The notes beneath the pieces are model-generated. The model was given only the letters and a program-made list of their open reading frames with translations. It did no database searches and was not told where the DNA came from. The translations under genes and the position numbers were made by a program. Positions 9,101-16,722 of a DNA stretch of 64,000 nt are shown here, piece after piece. The stretch is from contig JOHN01000008.1 of the NCBI GenBank assembly GCA_000719695.1, positions 1-64,000 of the forward strand. Reading direction: 5' to 3'. The stretch is from Streptomyces sp. NRRL F-6131 (lineage in GTDB: Bacteria; Actinomycetota; Actinomycetes; Streptomycetales; Streptomycetaceae). Numbering within the stretch: position 1 is the first letter of the stretch; each line of letters begins with the position of its first letter.

Positions 9101-10744
9101 GGTGAGCAACGGATAGCCGGTTTGCTCCTCCTTGCCCTTCTCCTCATCCTCGTGTGTCGTGTCCGAGGCTCCGCAGTACGCCGCGACCAGGGCACTCCGG
9201 GTGACGGCCGGCAACGTGGCCGACAGCAGCACCACCGGGACCCGGTACGCGCCGAGCCAGGAGAGCACCCGCTCGAGGTAGGTGTTCATGTAGGCGTCGT
9301 TGGCGTGGACCTCGTCGATCACGACGACCTTGCCGGCGAGCGCGAGGTGGCGCAGGGCGAGGTGCCGGTTCTTGAGACCGGCGAACAGCACCTGGTCGAT
9401 CGTGCCGACGGCGAAGGACGCGAGCATGCCCTTCTTCCGCCCGCGCAGCCATTGATGCGCGATCAGGCCGGAGCTCTTCCGGCGTGACCGGTGCCCGGAC
9501 CCCTGCGGCCCGTCCGGGTCCACCGCGGCGATCCGGTGCCGGTCGGCGGCCATCATGCCCGTGTACTCGTCGTTGAGCGAGGCCTTCGCGTGCGCGAGGA
9601 ACATCGTCCGCTCGTCGTCCGGCATGTGGCGCAACCATGCGGTGAGGCGCGGGAACATCGCATTCGCGGTCGCGCGGGTCGGCAGCGCGACATAGCACCC
9701 GCCGGCGCCGGTGCGAGCGGCGAAGATCTCGGTGACAGCCAACGCGGCCTCCGTCTTGCCTTCACCCATCGGCGCCTCGATCACCAGCAGGCCGGGTTCG
9801 GGCACCTCGCGCGCCAGCCGTACGGCGGCCTCCTGGACGGGCCGGGGCACCGCGCCGGGCGGCAGGTCGAACCGTGCGCGCAGCAACGCTGTTGTGCCCA
9901 GAGGCGACTCCGCGGCCTCCCAGGCGGGCGGCAGCCGCAACCCGTCCCACGCCGAACCGATGCGCTCCTTCTCCGTCCGGGAGCGATCCTCGGGGAAGTA
10001 GGGGAAGAGGTCCGGGTTGCTGGCGATCCAGTCGGCCATGATGACGATGCCGGTCAGGAGCACCTGCACGGGCTGGGGCAGCTTGACCCCCTTCACGGCT
10101 TCAAGCACGGTGGCCGCCCCGTACACCTCCGTGCACGCGTCGAGCAGCTCGAACTGCGTCCTGCGCCAGAGGTCCTCACTGCCTCCAGGAGTACGGAGCA
10201 GGTCTTCACGCAGTTCGAGGTCGTGCAGTTGACCGTGCCCCGGTGGAACACCGTGGTGCCCGCCCGCGACCACGGCCCACTGAGCGGCTGCGCGATGGGA
10301 CCACGCGTGCCGCTCCACGAGCCATTCCTGGAGCAGTAACTGACCGGCAAGTCCGTGCGGTGCCAGCCGCCGGTCGTCGCCGTATTGTGCCTGGTCGCGC
10401 ATCGCCAGCCCGTTCTCGCGCATGACCTGCGCGAGATCCTCGGATTGACACGCGAATGCAGGGGTCGCCTTTCCGATGTCATGCGTGGCTGCCAGCCACA
10501 TGGCGAGGGTCTGGGCGCCCCCTCGCTCTTGCCCCACTGCTTCGGTGATCAACTCCCGGACGTTCTTCGGAAGCCACTTCTCCCACAACAGCCCTGCGAC
10601 CGCCGCACTGTCCGCCATGTGCCGCCAGAGCGGCAGCCACCCGTTGGTGGCCCGGTCGGACTTGGCCCAGACGGAACGAGCGGCGCCCGACAGCCGTACG
10701 AACGGGCCCAGGTCGGCAGGCGTTTCAGTCACGGGGTCATTCAA
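6152..10744 (-). CDS. Cas3-Cas8e fusion (HD nuclease-helicase fused to Cascade large subunit)
   Basis: One 1530-residue chain that joins the effector nuclease-helicase Cas3 to Cse1/Cas8e, the PAM-reading subunit. Cas3 part (about residues 1-950): HD nuclease with WRHMADSAAV and ATHDIGK (near residue 87), Walker A MGEGKTEAAL (near 325), VIDEVH box (near 477), LLSATLP (near 508), motif VI QRMGRLHRH (near 685). Cas8e part (about 970-1500): SFDLVSRPWLPVQ, the classic Cse1 N-terminus, then LLHPATPFFQV. The last 25 residues are acidic. Such fusions are known in some actinobacterial I-E systems. The TTG at 10744 is the longest start and has no good ribosome-binding site, so it could lie a few codons later. 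No frameshift is seen across the junction. It is the first gene of the operon. Confidence 0.95.
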   Translation of the reverse strand: MNDPVTETPADLGPFVRLSGAARSVWAKSDRATNGWLPLWRHMADSAAVAGLLWEKWLPKNVRELITEAVGQERGGAQTLAMWLAATHDIGKATPAFACQSEDLAQVMRENGLAMRDQAQYGDDRRLAPHGLAGQLLLQEWLVERHAWSHRAAAQWAVVAGGHHGVPPGHGQLHDLELREDLLRTPGGSEDLWRRTQFELLDACTEVYGAATVLEAVKGVKLPQPVQVLLTGIVIMADWIASNPDLFPYFPEDRSRTEKERIGSAWDGLRLPPAWEAAESPLGTTALLRARFDLPPGAVPRPVQEAAVRLAREVPEPGLLVIEAPMGEGKTEAALAVTEIFAARTGAGGCYVALPTRATANAMFPRLTAWLRHMPDDERTMFLAHAKASLNDEYTGMMAADRHRIAAVDPDGPQGSGHRSRRKSSGLIAHQWLRGRKKGMLASFAVGTIDQVLFAGLKNRHLALRHLALAGKVVVIDEVHANDAYMNTYLERVLSWLGAYRVPVVLLSATLPAVTRSALVAAYCGASDTTHEDEEKGKEEQTGYPLLTAVAPGHPPLTRRPAADAARRTSVRLEQLDDDLAVLADRLADELVDGGCALVVRNTVDRVLEAADRLRARFGDEAVTVAHARFVDLDRARKDADLLARFGPGGDRPRGPHIVVASQVAEQSLDIDFDLLVTDLCPVDLLLQRMGRLHRHRRGEEQCDRPAKLRTARCLVTGVHWAAEPQPLPVKGSTSVYGRHHLLRSCAALWSQLAEGVPLTLPDDINGLVQRAYSNEPLGPSLWASAMTEAAEEQRFADGAQTGRAEVYRLDAVRRPGRSLVGWLDAGVGDVDDQRPGRAQVRDGDESLEVMVGMRRADGSLTTLPWLDGGRGGLPLPTETVPTWNAAQALAASSLRLPHHFSKPWVIDRAIKELEQLYVPAWQVKECPQLDGELVLLLDEEGRAELAGFELEYRTTDGLTVRPAGSREVRSARSVPSFDLVSRPWLPVQRLDGTTAELSLREVFAGAAGLRRLVGDVPTQEFALMRLLLAVLHDAVEGPAELEDWEDLWDDPNSFSPVGPYLDRHRERFDLLHPATPFFQVADLRTEKEEVASLNRLVADVPNGDPFFSMRMPSVDRLPFAEAARWLVHAHAFDTSGIKSAAAGDSRGRSGKVYPLGTGWSGGLGGLLAEGDNLRATLLLNLVAADTDGVRFQDEDRPAWRRGPYGPEQDPEVADPSLRPSGPRDLYTWQSRRIRLHHDGSAVTGVVLSYGDPLAARDQRSAEPLTGWRRSRPQEKKLGRVPVYLPRQHDPARSAWRGLPALLESRVGRTAGKVGEPAEFQSPLVLEWVARLANERILESRQLIRARTVGAVYGTQQSVIDEVVDDGITLAVVLLHENDPRYGQKAVSAVESSDNGVQALVQLGADLAEAAGAEADGPRASAAERGYAELDGPFRLWLKDLGLSADPEQALVEWQQQARNILVALGAELVDTAPQAAREGRVVPGRGGGRIWLNDALAYQRFTFALAKALPPATPRGAEMNDDSLESDDQ

Positions 10745-10800
10745 CAGTGCTTACGGGTGGGTGCCGATCGAACGATCGAGAATGATTGAACCTGATCTTT
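10745..10800 (-). promoter_or_regulatory. Probable cas operon promoter region with inverted repeat
   Basis: AT-rich stretch directly upstream of cas3-cas8e. It contains CGATCG-AA-CGATCG (10765-10778), an inverted repeat about 20 nt upstream of the start codon. Position suggests an operator or promoter element for the whole cas operon. No convincing -35/-10 pair was found, so this is an inference from location and symmetry. Confidence 0.35.
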
Positions 10801-11444
10801 AGTGAATTCCCATCGATAAGAATTGCTCGTGCGTCAAGGCGATGGACTTGATTGCCCTCACGCTGCAAGACTGGCAGCGGTTCGCAAGGCCGTCGGGGCG
10901 GGCGGTACGACCTGATCGTTGTCGCCCGGTCGCTATGAGCCGGAGGCCGTCCGCCGCTCGCTTGGTGCTGATCCTGGAGGCCGCGCGCGGTCGAACACGC
11001 CCGTCACGCGTGCCGGGGGCCGGCAGTCGCGGGAGAGTCCGGATGTGCCCGAGCGGGCCCTGGACGAAGGGGAGAGGGTGCCGCTGTACGCCGTTGCGCG
11101 GCGCGGGCTGCTGTTGTTGATTCCGTGGGTCTGTCGCCGACGCTCGAACTGGCGCCGCCGGCAGCCCCAGACGGTGCTGGAGGGGGCCCGGGTGCCGCGG
11201 CCCGGCCGGCCCGGCCCGCGCGCCGAGCCGGGCCGTTCGCAATGAGCATGTGCCAAGGGCCCGTCATCGTCGCATCGGGCACTGCCTCCATGCGGTCAAG
11301 GTCGGCTCCGGTGGCCCGGCAGCCAGGTGGTACAGGAGCGCGGCCGGCTGAGGGCGCCCCGGCATGTTCGGCGGGTCGGATCGCGTGGTTGGAGCCGGCG
11401 GCCTGGACCACACGATCTGACCTTGAGCGGATCCTGGTGCTCGG
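10801..11444. other. Intergenic stretch without recognised gene
   Basis: About 640 nt upstream of the cas operon. Several open frames cross it, but none has family resemblance plus a ribosome-binding site, and they overlap on both strands as in non-coding GC-rich DNA. It may hold the 5' untranslated region of the cas transcript. Nothing else seen. Confidence 0.4.
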
Positions 11445-11633
11445 TCAGCGCGCTGGCCGCCGACTGGCGGCGGCAATGACCACCCCGGCGGTCAGGGTGA
11501 CAACGGCGAGACGAACCCAGACGTCCGGTCGGGCGTTCGATCCCGTTCCTGCCGTCACGCATGCTGCGAGAAGGCCGAGCAGGCTCATTTCACCTTGGCG
11601 GCTGAGGGTGAACGGCATGGTCATACTTGCCAT
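11445..11633 (-). CDS. Small hypothetical membrane protein
   Basis: A 62-residue protein starting MASMTMPFTLSRQGEMSLL. The start is supported by GGAG seven bases upstream of the ATG. Two hydrophobic segments are visible: about residues 17-30 (SLLGLLAACVTAG) and 38-56 (WVRLAVVTLTAGVVIAAA), the second followed by a positive end (SRRPAR). Two membrane spans with both termini inside would fit. No family is recognised. It lies between the CRISPR array 1 tail and the cas operon, on the same strand as the cas genes but about 700 nt upstream of them, so a link to CRISPR immunity is only positional. Confidence 0.45.
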   Translation of the reverse strand: MASMTMPFTLSRQGEMSLLGLLAACVTAGTGSNARPDVWVRLAVVTLTAGVVIAAASRRPAR

Positions 11634-11855
11634 GAGATTGCTCCATTCGTGGAGTGGGGGCGCCAACGGCGAGGTCTCGGCCGTGGTTCCGCGCACCTGC
11701 AGGGCGCTTTCGGAACGTGACTGACCTGCTCCTCAGAGTAGGGGCAGGTTCTCCCATCATGGGGAATTGATTACGGGGTGTCGTTTGTGAGGTTTACCAA
11801 ACACAGTTGCCACGATGCAGTTCGCCTGCCGGGCTGCCGGGTGGTTGGCCCTGGG

Positions 11856-11938
11856 TATGAGAACCCCGCATGGGCGGGGAGCAGGATGGGGCCGAGGTGA
11901 GCCACACACAGGGACCACCCCCGCGTTCGGGGGACCAG
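11856..11938 (-). repeat. Relic CRISPR repeats, two decayed units
   Basis: Two degenerate I-E-type repeats. The first (to 11883) keeps AACCCCGCA and CGGGGAGCAG of the array 1 repeat but has lost the middle. The second (11911-11938) reads GGGACCACCCCCGCG then TTCGGGGGACCAG, closer to the other common Streptomyces I-E repeat. The interval is 27 nt rather than 33. It lies about 230 nt beyond the trailer end of array 1. Interpreted as remains of an older or different array. Confidence 0.5.
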
Positions 11939-12165
11939 ATCTCCTTGTAGCTAACGAGGTGATCGGGCGAGGGTTTCTCCAGTGGCCGGCGGCGCTTGCG
12001 GCGGGATGGCCATTCTCCGCTGCGCGGCGCGCGGTTCTCTGATCGTGTCGCCGGTCGTAGCGCCCCCGATTCGGTCAGGGCCGGGGCCAGTTTGTGGAGC
12101 GCGCCCCGCCCTGTGCGGTCACGCGCTGTAGATATCCGCAGCCCGGCAGGGGGCAGGTGACATCG
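11939..12165. other. Array 1 trailer flank
   Basis: No gene recognised; open frames here are short and on both strands. The DNA joins the relic repeats to the first, degenerate repeat of array 1. Confidence 0.4.
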
Positions 12166-13966
12166 GGGCCTTCCCCGCACGCGCGGGGAGCAGGGGCCGG
12201 CGGGCCCGTGAAGTGGTGACTCGGAGGGACCAACCCCGCACGCGCGGGGAGCAGTCCGAAGGTTCGGATGACCACCCGTACTGCAGAGGACCAACCCCGC
12301 ACGCGCGGGGAGCAGCGATACCGTCGCGGCCAACCGCCCGAGGAACCTGGACCAACCCCGCACGCGCGGGGAGCAGTCCGGAACTACGCCAGTTTGGAGA
12401 CAGCGGCAGTGGACCAACCCCGCACGCGCGGGGAGCAGGAACGGGGCCTCCGCCGGGAGTTGGAGGCGGAGGGACCAACCCCGCACGCGCGGGGAGCAGA
12501 TTTGCCGTGACCCGAGCCGCGCCGCCGCCGTGGGACCAACCCCGCACGCGCGGGGAGCAGGTCACGTCGGTGGCCCTGGCCGCCACCAGCCTGCGACCAA
12601 CCCCGCACGCGCGGGGAGCAGGTTCGCCCGCCCCGCCGTGCCCGCCGACCCAAGGGACCAACCCCGCACGCGCGGGGAGCAGGCCCGGCTGGCGGCCGGG
12701 AGCCGTTGGCGCGGGGGACCAACCCCGCACGCGCGGGGAGCAGCGCCAGCGCGCGCGGAGCAGGGCGGCGGTCAGGGGACCAACCCCGCACGCGCGGGGA
12801 GCAGTGGTGGCGGATCCGGTCCAGGGTGGCCTGGACGGGACCAACCCCGCACGCGCGGGGAGCAGTGCTGCGCCGGCTGACCACTCAGCCACGCGGAGGG
12901 ACCAACCCCGCACGCGCGGGGAGCAGCGCGGCGGGTACGTGTGGCTCGGCCCGTGGCTGGGACCAACCCCGCACGCGCGGGGAGCAGGCGGGGCCGTGTG
13001 GTCGCGCAGCGGGGGACTGGGGACCAACCCCGCACGCGCGGGGAGCAGCGGACCCCGGAGGGGGACCTGATTGCGTTCGGGGGACCAACCCCGCACGCGC
13101 GGGGAGCAGCACCCCTGTCCTGCGCGTCGCCGGCATCGCCCTGGGACCAACCCCGCACGCGCGGGGAGCAGATTTCCTTCGGTGCAATACGGCTAAGCAT
13201 GCTGGGACCAACCCCGCACGCGCGGGGAGCAGCCGGTCAGCCTTCAGGTGCCTGTGCGATCGGTCGGGACCAACCCCGCACGCGCGGGGAGCAGCCTCTT
13301 GGAGGGCAGCGATGAGGGTGCTGATGGGGACCAACCCCGCACGCGCGGGGAGCAGCTTGGTGCGCTCCGCCCAGCTCAACCCCGCCCTGGGACCAACCCC
13401 GCACGCGCGGGGAGCAGAGGTCACCGTGCACTGCCCTTCTGTCGCTGACCAGACCAACCCCGCACGCGCGGGGAGCAGAGGCCGGTCCGGTCCGGCGGGG
13501 GGCCGTTCCCTCGACCAACCCCGCACGCGCGGGGAGCAGAGGCCTCGGCCAGCCCGGGGCTCTGCTTGAGCAGGACCAACCCCGCACGCGCGGGGAGCAG
13601 AGGTTTTGCCCGCGCCCACGACGTGGGCGAGCAGGACCAACCCCGCACGCGCGGGGAGCAGAGTCGTGCTGTTCATCCGTTCGGTCCTTCGGGTAGACCA
13701 ACCCCGCACGCGCGGGGAGCAGAGATCTTCCTGGAGGGCCTCGCGCTGGTGATGTCGACCAACCCCGCACGCGCGGGGAGCAGAGACCTCGTGCACCGGC
13801 GCGTCGGCGGACTTGACGACCAACCCCGCACGCGCGGGGAGCAGAGGATCTCCCGTACCACCCCGGCCTCGCCGCACCGACCAACCCCGCACGCGCGGGG
13901 AGCAGAGCTTGCTCCCGACCCCGCCGCCGGGCACCCGCCGACCAACCCCGCACGCGCGGGGAGCAG
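12166..13966 (-). CRISPR. CRISPR array 1 (type I-E), 30 repeats, 29 spacers
   Basis: 28-nt core repeat starting GGACCAACCCCGC and ending CGGGGAGCAG on the plus strand, with spacers of about 33 nt (period 61, sometimes 62). Read on the minus strand the repeat gives a CCCCGC/GCGGGG hairpin and the handle TTGGTCC, so transcription runs right to left from the leader at 13967, towards the cas genes. The first repeat (12166-12193) has three changes (GGGCCTT for GGACCAA), as expected for the old trailer end. From the repeat ending 13417 rightwards, every repeat is followed by a constant AG, and from the next repeat on the base before GACC is no longer constant G: the unit has shifted by 2 nt in the nine newest units, which all have an exact 61-nt period. 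Confidence 0.98.
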
Positions 13967-14090
13967 AGAGTCCGTGAGCTGGGGGTTTGCCACGGATATC
14001 AGGCGATGAGTGCAACTTCCTTAGTTTCGGGCATTTCCCGCATTTCGGCGATGTCATGGGTTGGTGCCAGGCTACCGGGCGTGAGGCTAG
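13967..14090 (-). promoter_or_regulatory. Leader of CRISPR array 1
   Basis: AT-richer stretch abutting the newest repeat. It aligns along about 110 nt with the flank of array 2: shared words include GGGTTTG, GGCGATG, GCAACTT, TCGGGCAT and GGTGCCAGG. The GGGTTTG word starts 16 nt from the GCAG repeat end here and 14 nt in array 2. By family knowledge it should hold the pre-crRNA promoter and the Cas1-Cas2 docking site. 14091-14298, between it and the beta-lactamase, shows no gene. Confidence 0.8.
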
Positions 14091-14298
14091 GCGTGCTTGC
14101 GAGGGCATTCCTGTTGATGGTTGCCAGGGCGGTAGATGTAGTGGTCAGGGGTATGAAGGGCTTGGCGCGCCGAGGTGCTCGTCCATGCGGGCGACGCGCA
14201 GCGACCGTGAGTGCCCATCGTTGTACCGCCTTGCTGAGTCGCTGGCGTGGCGACCTGGTGGCCGCGTGAGTCAAGGTGGGCAGGCAGCTTCATCGGGC

Positions 14299-15228
14299 TC
14301 ATGGTGCGAGCGATTGATGCTGGGCCAACGCGTCGGCGATCAGCCTCGCAGTCCCGGCGATCAGCGGTTCGTCGGCCGGCGCACTCGGGTCGGATTTGGT
14401 CGAGAGCACCGCGACCGTGATCGAGCCTCCGCCGACAGGCCAGGCGATGCCGACGTCGTTGGTGGTGCCGTAGCCGCCGGTTCCGGTCTTCTCCGCGACG
14501 GTCCAGTCCGTCGGGAGTCCGGCGCGCAGGCGGTTGGCGCCGGTGGTGTTGCTCTGCAGCCACCCGGTCAGCCGCCGCCTGTCGGGCGCGTCGAGGGCCT
14601 TACCGATGGTGAGCCGAGCGTAGGTCTGCCCGATGGCGCGCGGACTCGACGTGTCGGTGTCCCGTCCAGGTTCTGCTGAGTTCAGGGCAGGTTCCCAGCG
14701 GTCGAGTCGCGTCACCCGGTCGCCGATGGAACGGCAGAAGCGGGTGACCGTCCCGGGCCCGCCCAGCTCGTGGAGGAGGAGGTTCGCGGCGGCGTTGTCG
14801 CTGTACCGGATGGCTGCCGCGCTCAACTCCTCGACCGTCATACCGGCTTCGAGGTTGGCCGGCAGGCCCGTGATCGGTGCGTAGCCCGACTCCGCGACGT
14901 CCGTTGCCGTGTAGTGCAGGCGCTTGGCGAGGAACGCGCCGTCCCGGTCGAGGTCCCTCAACACCGCGGCGACAGCGATCGTTTTGAACGTCGAGCAGAT
15001 CGGGAACAGCTCGTCCGCCCGGTACGTCACCGTCCCATCGGTGGCGGTGTCGCACGCGAAGACCCCCAACCGTGCTCCGTGCGCGTGTTCAAGCGCGCGA
15101 AGCTTGTTGGTGAGTTCGCTCTCGCGAAGTCCCCGCGCGAAGGCTCGTCCTCCGTCGGGGAGGATCGTGGCCAGAGCGGCCGCCGCAAACCCGCCAAGAA
15201 CCCGACGCCGACCGGGCCTTCCATCCAT
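14299..15228 (-). CDS. bla: Class A beta-lactamase, Tat-exported
   Basis: Serine hydrolase of 309 residues that opens beta-lactam rings outside the membrane. Catalytic motifs in order: STFK (Ser near residue 80), SDN (near 142), EPALN with the general-base Glu (near 175), KTG (near 245). The N-terminus RPGRRRVLGGFAAAALATIL is a twin-arginine signal with hydrophobic core and an AFA cleavage site. The ATG at 15228 is chosen because GGAGG lies eight bases upstream; the frame stays open upstream, but that part does not look like this family. It lies between the two CRISPR arrays. No BlaI/BlaR-type regulator is adjacent; the neighbouring HxlR gene may be unrelated. Confidence 0.93.
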   Translation of the reverse strand: MDGRPGRRRVLGGFAAAALATILPDGGRAFARGLRESELTNKLRALEHAHGARLGVFACDTATDGTVTYRADELFPICSTFKTIAVAAVLRDLDRDGAFLAKRLHYTATDVAESGYAPITGLPANLEAGMTVEELSAAAIRYSDNAAANLLLHELGGPGTVTRFCRSIGDRVTRLDRWEPALNSAEPGRDTDTSSPRAIGQTYARLTIGKALDAPDRRRLTGWLQSNTTGANRLRAGLPTDWTVAEKTGTGGYGTTNDVGIAWPVGGGSITVAVLSTKSDPSAPADEPLIAGTARLIADALAQHQSLAP

Positions 15229-15281
15229 GATGTGTCCTCCTCGTGCTGCGACCACCAGTACCGAGTGCGGAACCGGCTCGT

Positions 15282-15692
15282 CTATCCCTCGTCGCGCTCC
15301 TGGTCGGCGGCTTCGTTGGCGTGGTCGATCTCGGCCATGTGCTCCTCGGCCCAGGTCCGCAGCCCTGCAAGCGCGGTTTCCAGGGACAACCCGAGTCCGG
15401 TGAGTCGGTAGAAGACCCGTGGCGGCACGGTCGGTTCGACGCGGCGCGACACCAGCCCGTCGCGGGCCAGGCTTCGCAACGTCACGGACAGCATCTTCTG
15501 CGAGACGCCGGGCATCCGGCGTCTCAACTCCGCGAAGCGCACCTCGTCCGGGGCGGCATCGGCGAGCGTCTTGACGGCCATGGAGGTCCACTTCGTGCCG
15601 ATGCGGTCCAGCAACTGCCGCGTCGGGCACTGGGGATCGAACAGATCGCCGCGTACCCCGCGACCGGAGGCCCGGGATCCTGGGGTGGTCAC
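15282..15692 (-). CDS. HxlR-family winged-helix regulator
   Basis: A 136-residue MarR-like regulator of the HxlR family. The family pattern is clear: CPTRQLLDRIGTKWTSMAVK, then LRRRMPGVSQKMLSVTLRSL and RDGLVSRRVEPTVPPRVFYRL (helix-turn-helix plus wing). The conserved N-terminal Cys (near residue 22) is present and could make it redox- or electrophile-responsive, as in several HxlR proteins. GTG start with GGAAGG about 12 nt upstream, so the start is not certain. It is divergent from the alpha/beta hydrolase at 15793 with a 100-nt shared promoter region, the usual layout for a regulator and its target. Confidence 0.88.
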   Translation of the reverse strand: MTTPGSRASGRGVRGDLFDPQCPTRQLLDRIGTKWTSMAVKTLADAAPDEVRFAELRRRMPGVSQKMLSVTLRSLARDGLVSRRVEPTVPPRVFYRLTGLGLSLETALAGLRTWAEEHMAEIDHANEAADQERDEG

Positions 15693-15792
15693 CCGTGGCT
15701 CACCACCTTCCCTGAAAGTGCCGTCTAGGAAGCGCTCGGTCAGTTACCTATCGTTCAGTGGTCACCCATGGTAACCAGCTGCAGGAGCCGCC

Positions 15793-16650
15793 ATGCCCGT
15801 CACCACCGCACCCCGCCTGCACCGCGTCGCGACCAACGGAGTCCGACTGAACGTCGCCATCGCCGGGGACGGACCTGCGGTCCTCCTGCTGCACGGGTTT
15901 CCGCACACCTGGCAACTCTGGAGCGGCATCATGGGCCGACTGGCCGGGCAGTACCGGGTCATCGCCCCGGACCTGCGAGGCCTCGGTGCCAGTGAACACG
16001 CCGCCGAGGGCTACGACGCAGGCAACCTCGCCGCCGACGCCGAAGGGCTGCTCGACGCACTCGGCGAGCCCGCCGCAGCGGTCGTCGGCATCGACGCCGG
16101 AACCGCCCCCGCGGTCCTGCTCGCGCTGCGCCGGCCCGGGCGCGTCCGGCGCCTGGTCGTGATGGAGGCACTGCTCGGCCGCCTGCCCGGAGCGGAACAC
16201 GTCGTCGCGGGCGGCCTCCCGTGGTGGTTCGGCTTCCACGCCGTACCCGGCCTCGCCGAGACCGTCGTGGTCGGCAACGAGGCCCTGTACATCGACTGGT
16301 TCCTCGACTCGGGGACGCTCGGGCGAGGAATTCCCGACGACATCCGTGAGGCCTTCGTCGACGCCTACACCGGGCGCGAAGCCCTGCGCTGCGCGTTCTC
16401 CCACTACCGGGCCCTGCCCACCAGCGCGCAGCAGATCCAGGACGCCGTCGCGACGGCTCGGCTGACCATGCCCACCATGGCCATCGGCTCCCACCCCGTC
16501 GGCACCGGGCTCGAACGCCAGCTCCGTCCCGTCGCCGATGACCTGGTCGGACACCACCTCCAGGACTGCGGCCACATCATCCCCCTCGACCGCCCCGACG
16601 CGTTGTTCGCGCTCCTTGCCCCCTTCCTGTCCGCCGACCTGCCTGAGTGA
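15793..16650 (+). CDS. Alpha/beta hydrolase with Asp nucleophile (epoxide hydrolase/dehalogenase-like)
   Basis: A 285-residue alpha/beta-hydrolase. LLLHGFPHTWQLW (about residues 32-44) gives the oxyanion-hole HG, VVGIDAGTA (about 97-105) is the nucleophile elbow with Asp rather than Ser, and GHIIPLDRPD carries the late catalytic His (near 259). An Asp nucleophile points to the epoxide hydrolase, haloalkane or fluoroacetate dehalogenase branch rather than esterases. The substrate is unknown. GGAG precedes the ATG in CTGCAGGAGCCGCC. It is divergent from the HxlR regulator and probably controlled by it. Its stop lies 72 nt before the trailer repeat of array 2. Confidence 0.88.
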   Translation: MPVTTAPRLHRVATNGVRLNVAIAGDGPAVLLLHGFPHTWQLWSGIMGRLAGQYRVIAPDLRGLGASEHAAEGYDAGNLAADAEGLLDALGEPAAAVVGIDAGTAPAVLLALRRPGRVRRLVVMEALLGRLPGAEHVVAGGLPWWFGFHAVPGLAETVVVGNEALYIDWFLDSGTLGRGIPDDIREAFVDAYTGREALRCAFSHYRALPTSAQQIQDAVATARLTMPTMAIGSHPVGTGLERQLRPVADDLVGHHLQDCGHIIPLDRPDALFALLAPFLSADLPE

Positions 16651-16722
16651 CCGGAGCGGGGCCGACGGATCACGGTCGGCGGTTCGGGCGTTCCGCCCCA
16701 GCGGCGAGTCATCCAGGACCAC

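Noticed and set aside
14299..15630. Beta-lactamase extended to 443 residues
   Set aside because: The N-terminal 134 residues would overlap the HxlR gene in another frame and do not resemble any family; the ATG at 15228 has a strong ribosome-binding site and a Tat signal follows.
16651..16722. Possible extra repeat before array 2
   Set aside because: TCATCCAGGACCACG at about 16710 has a few repeat-like bases but no hairpin and wrong spacing.
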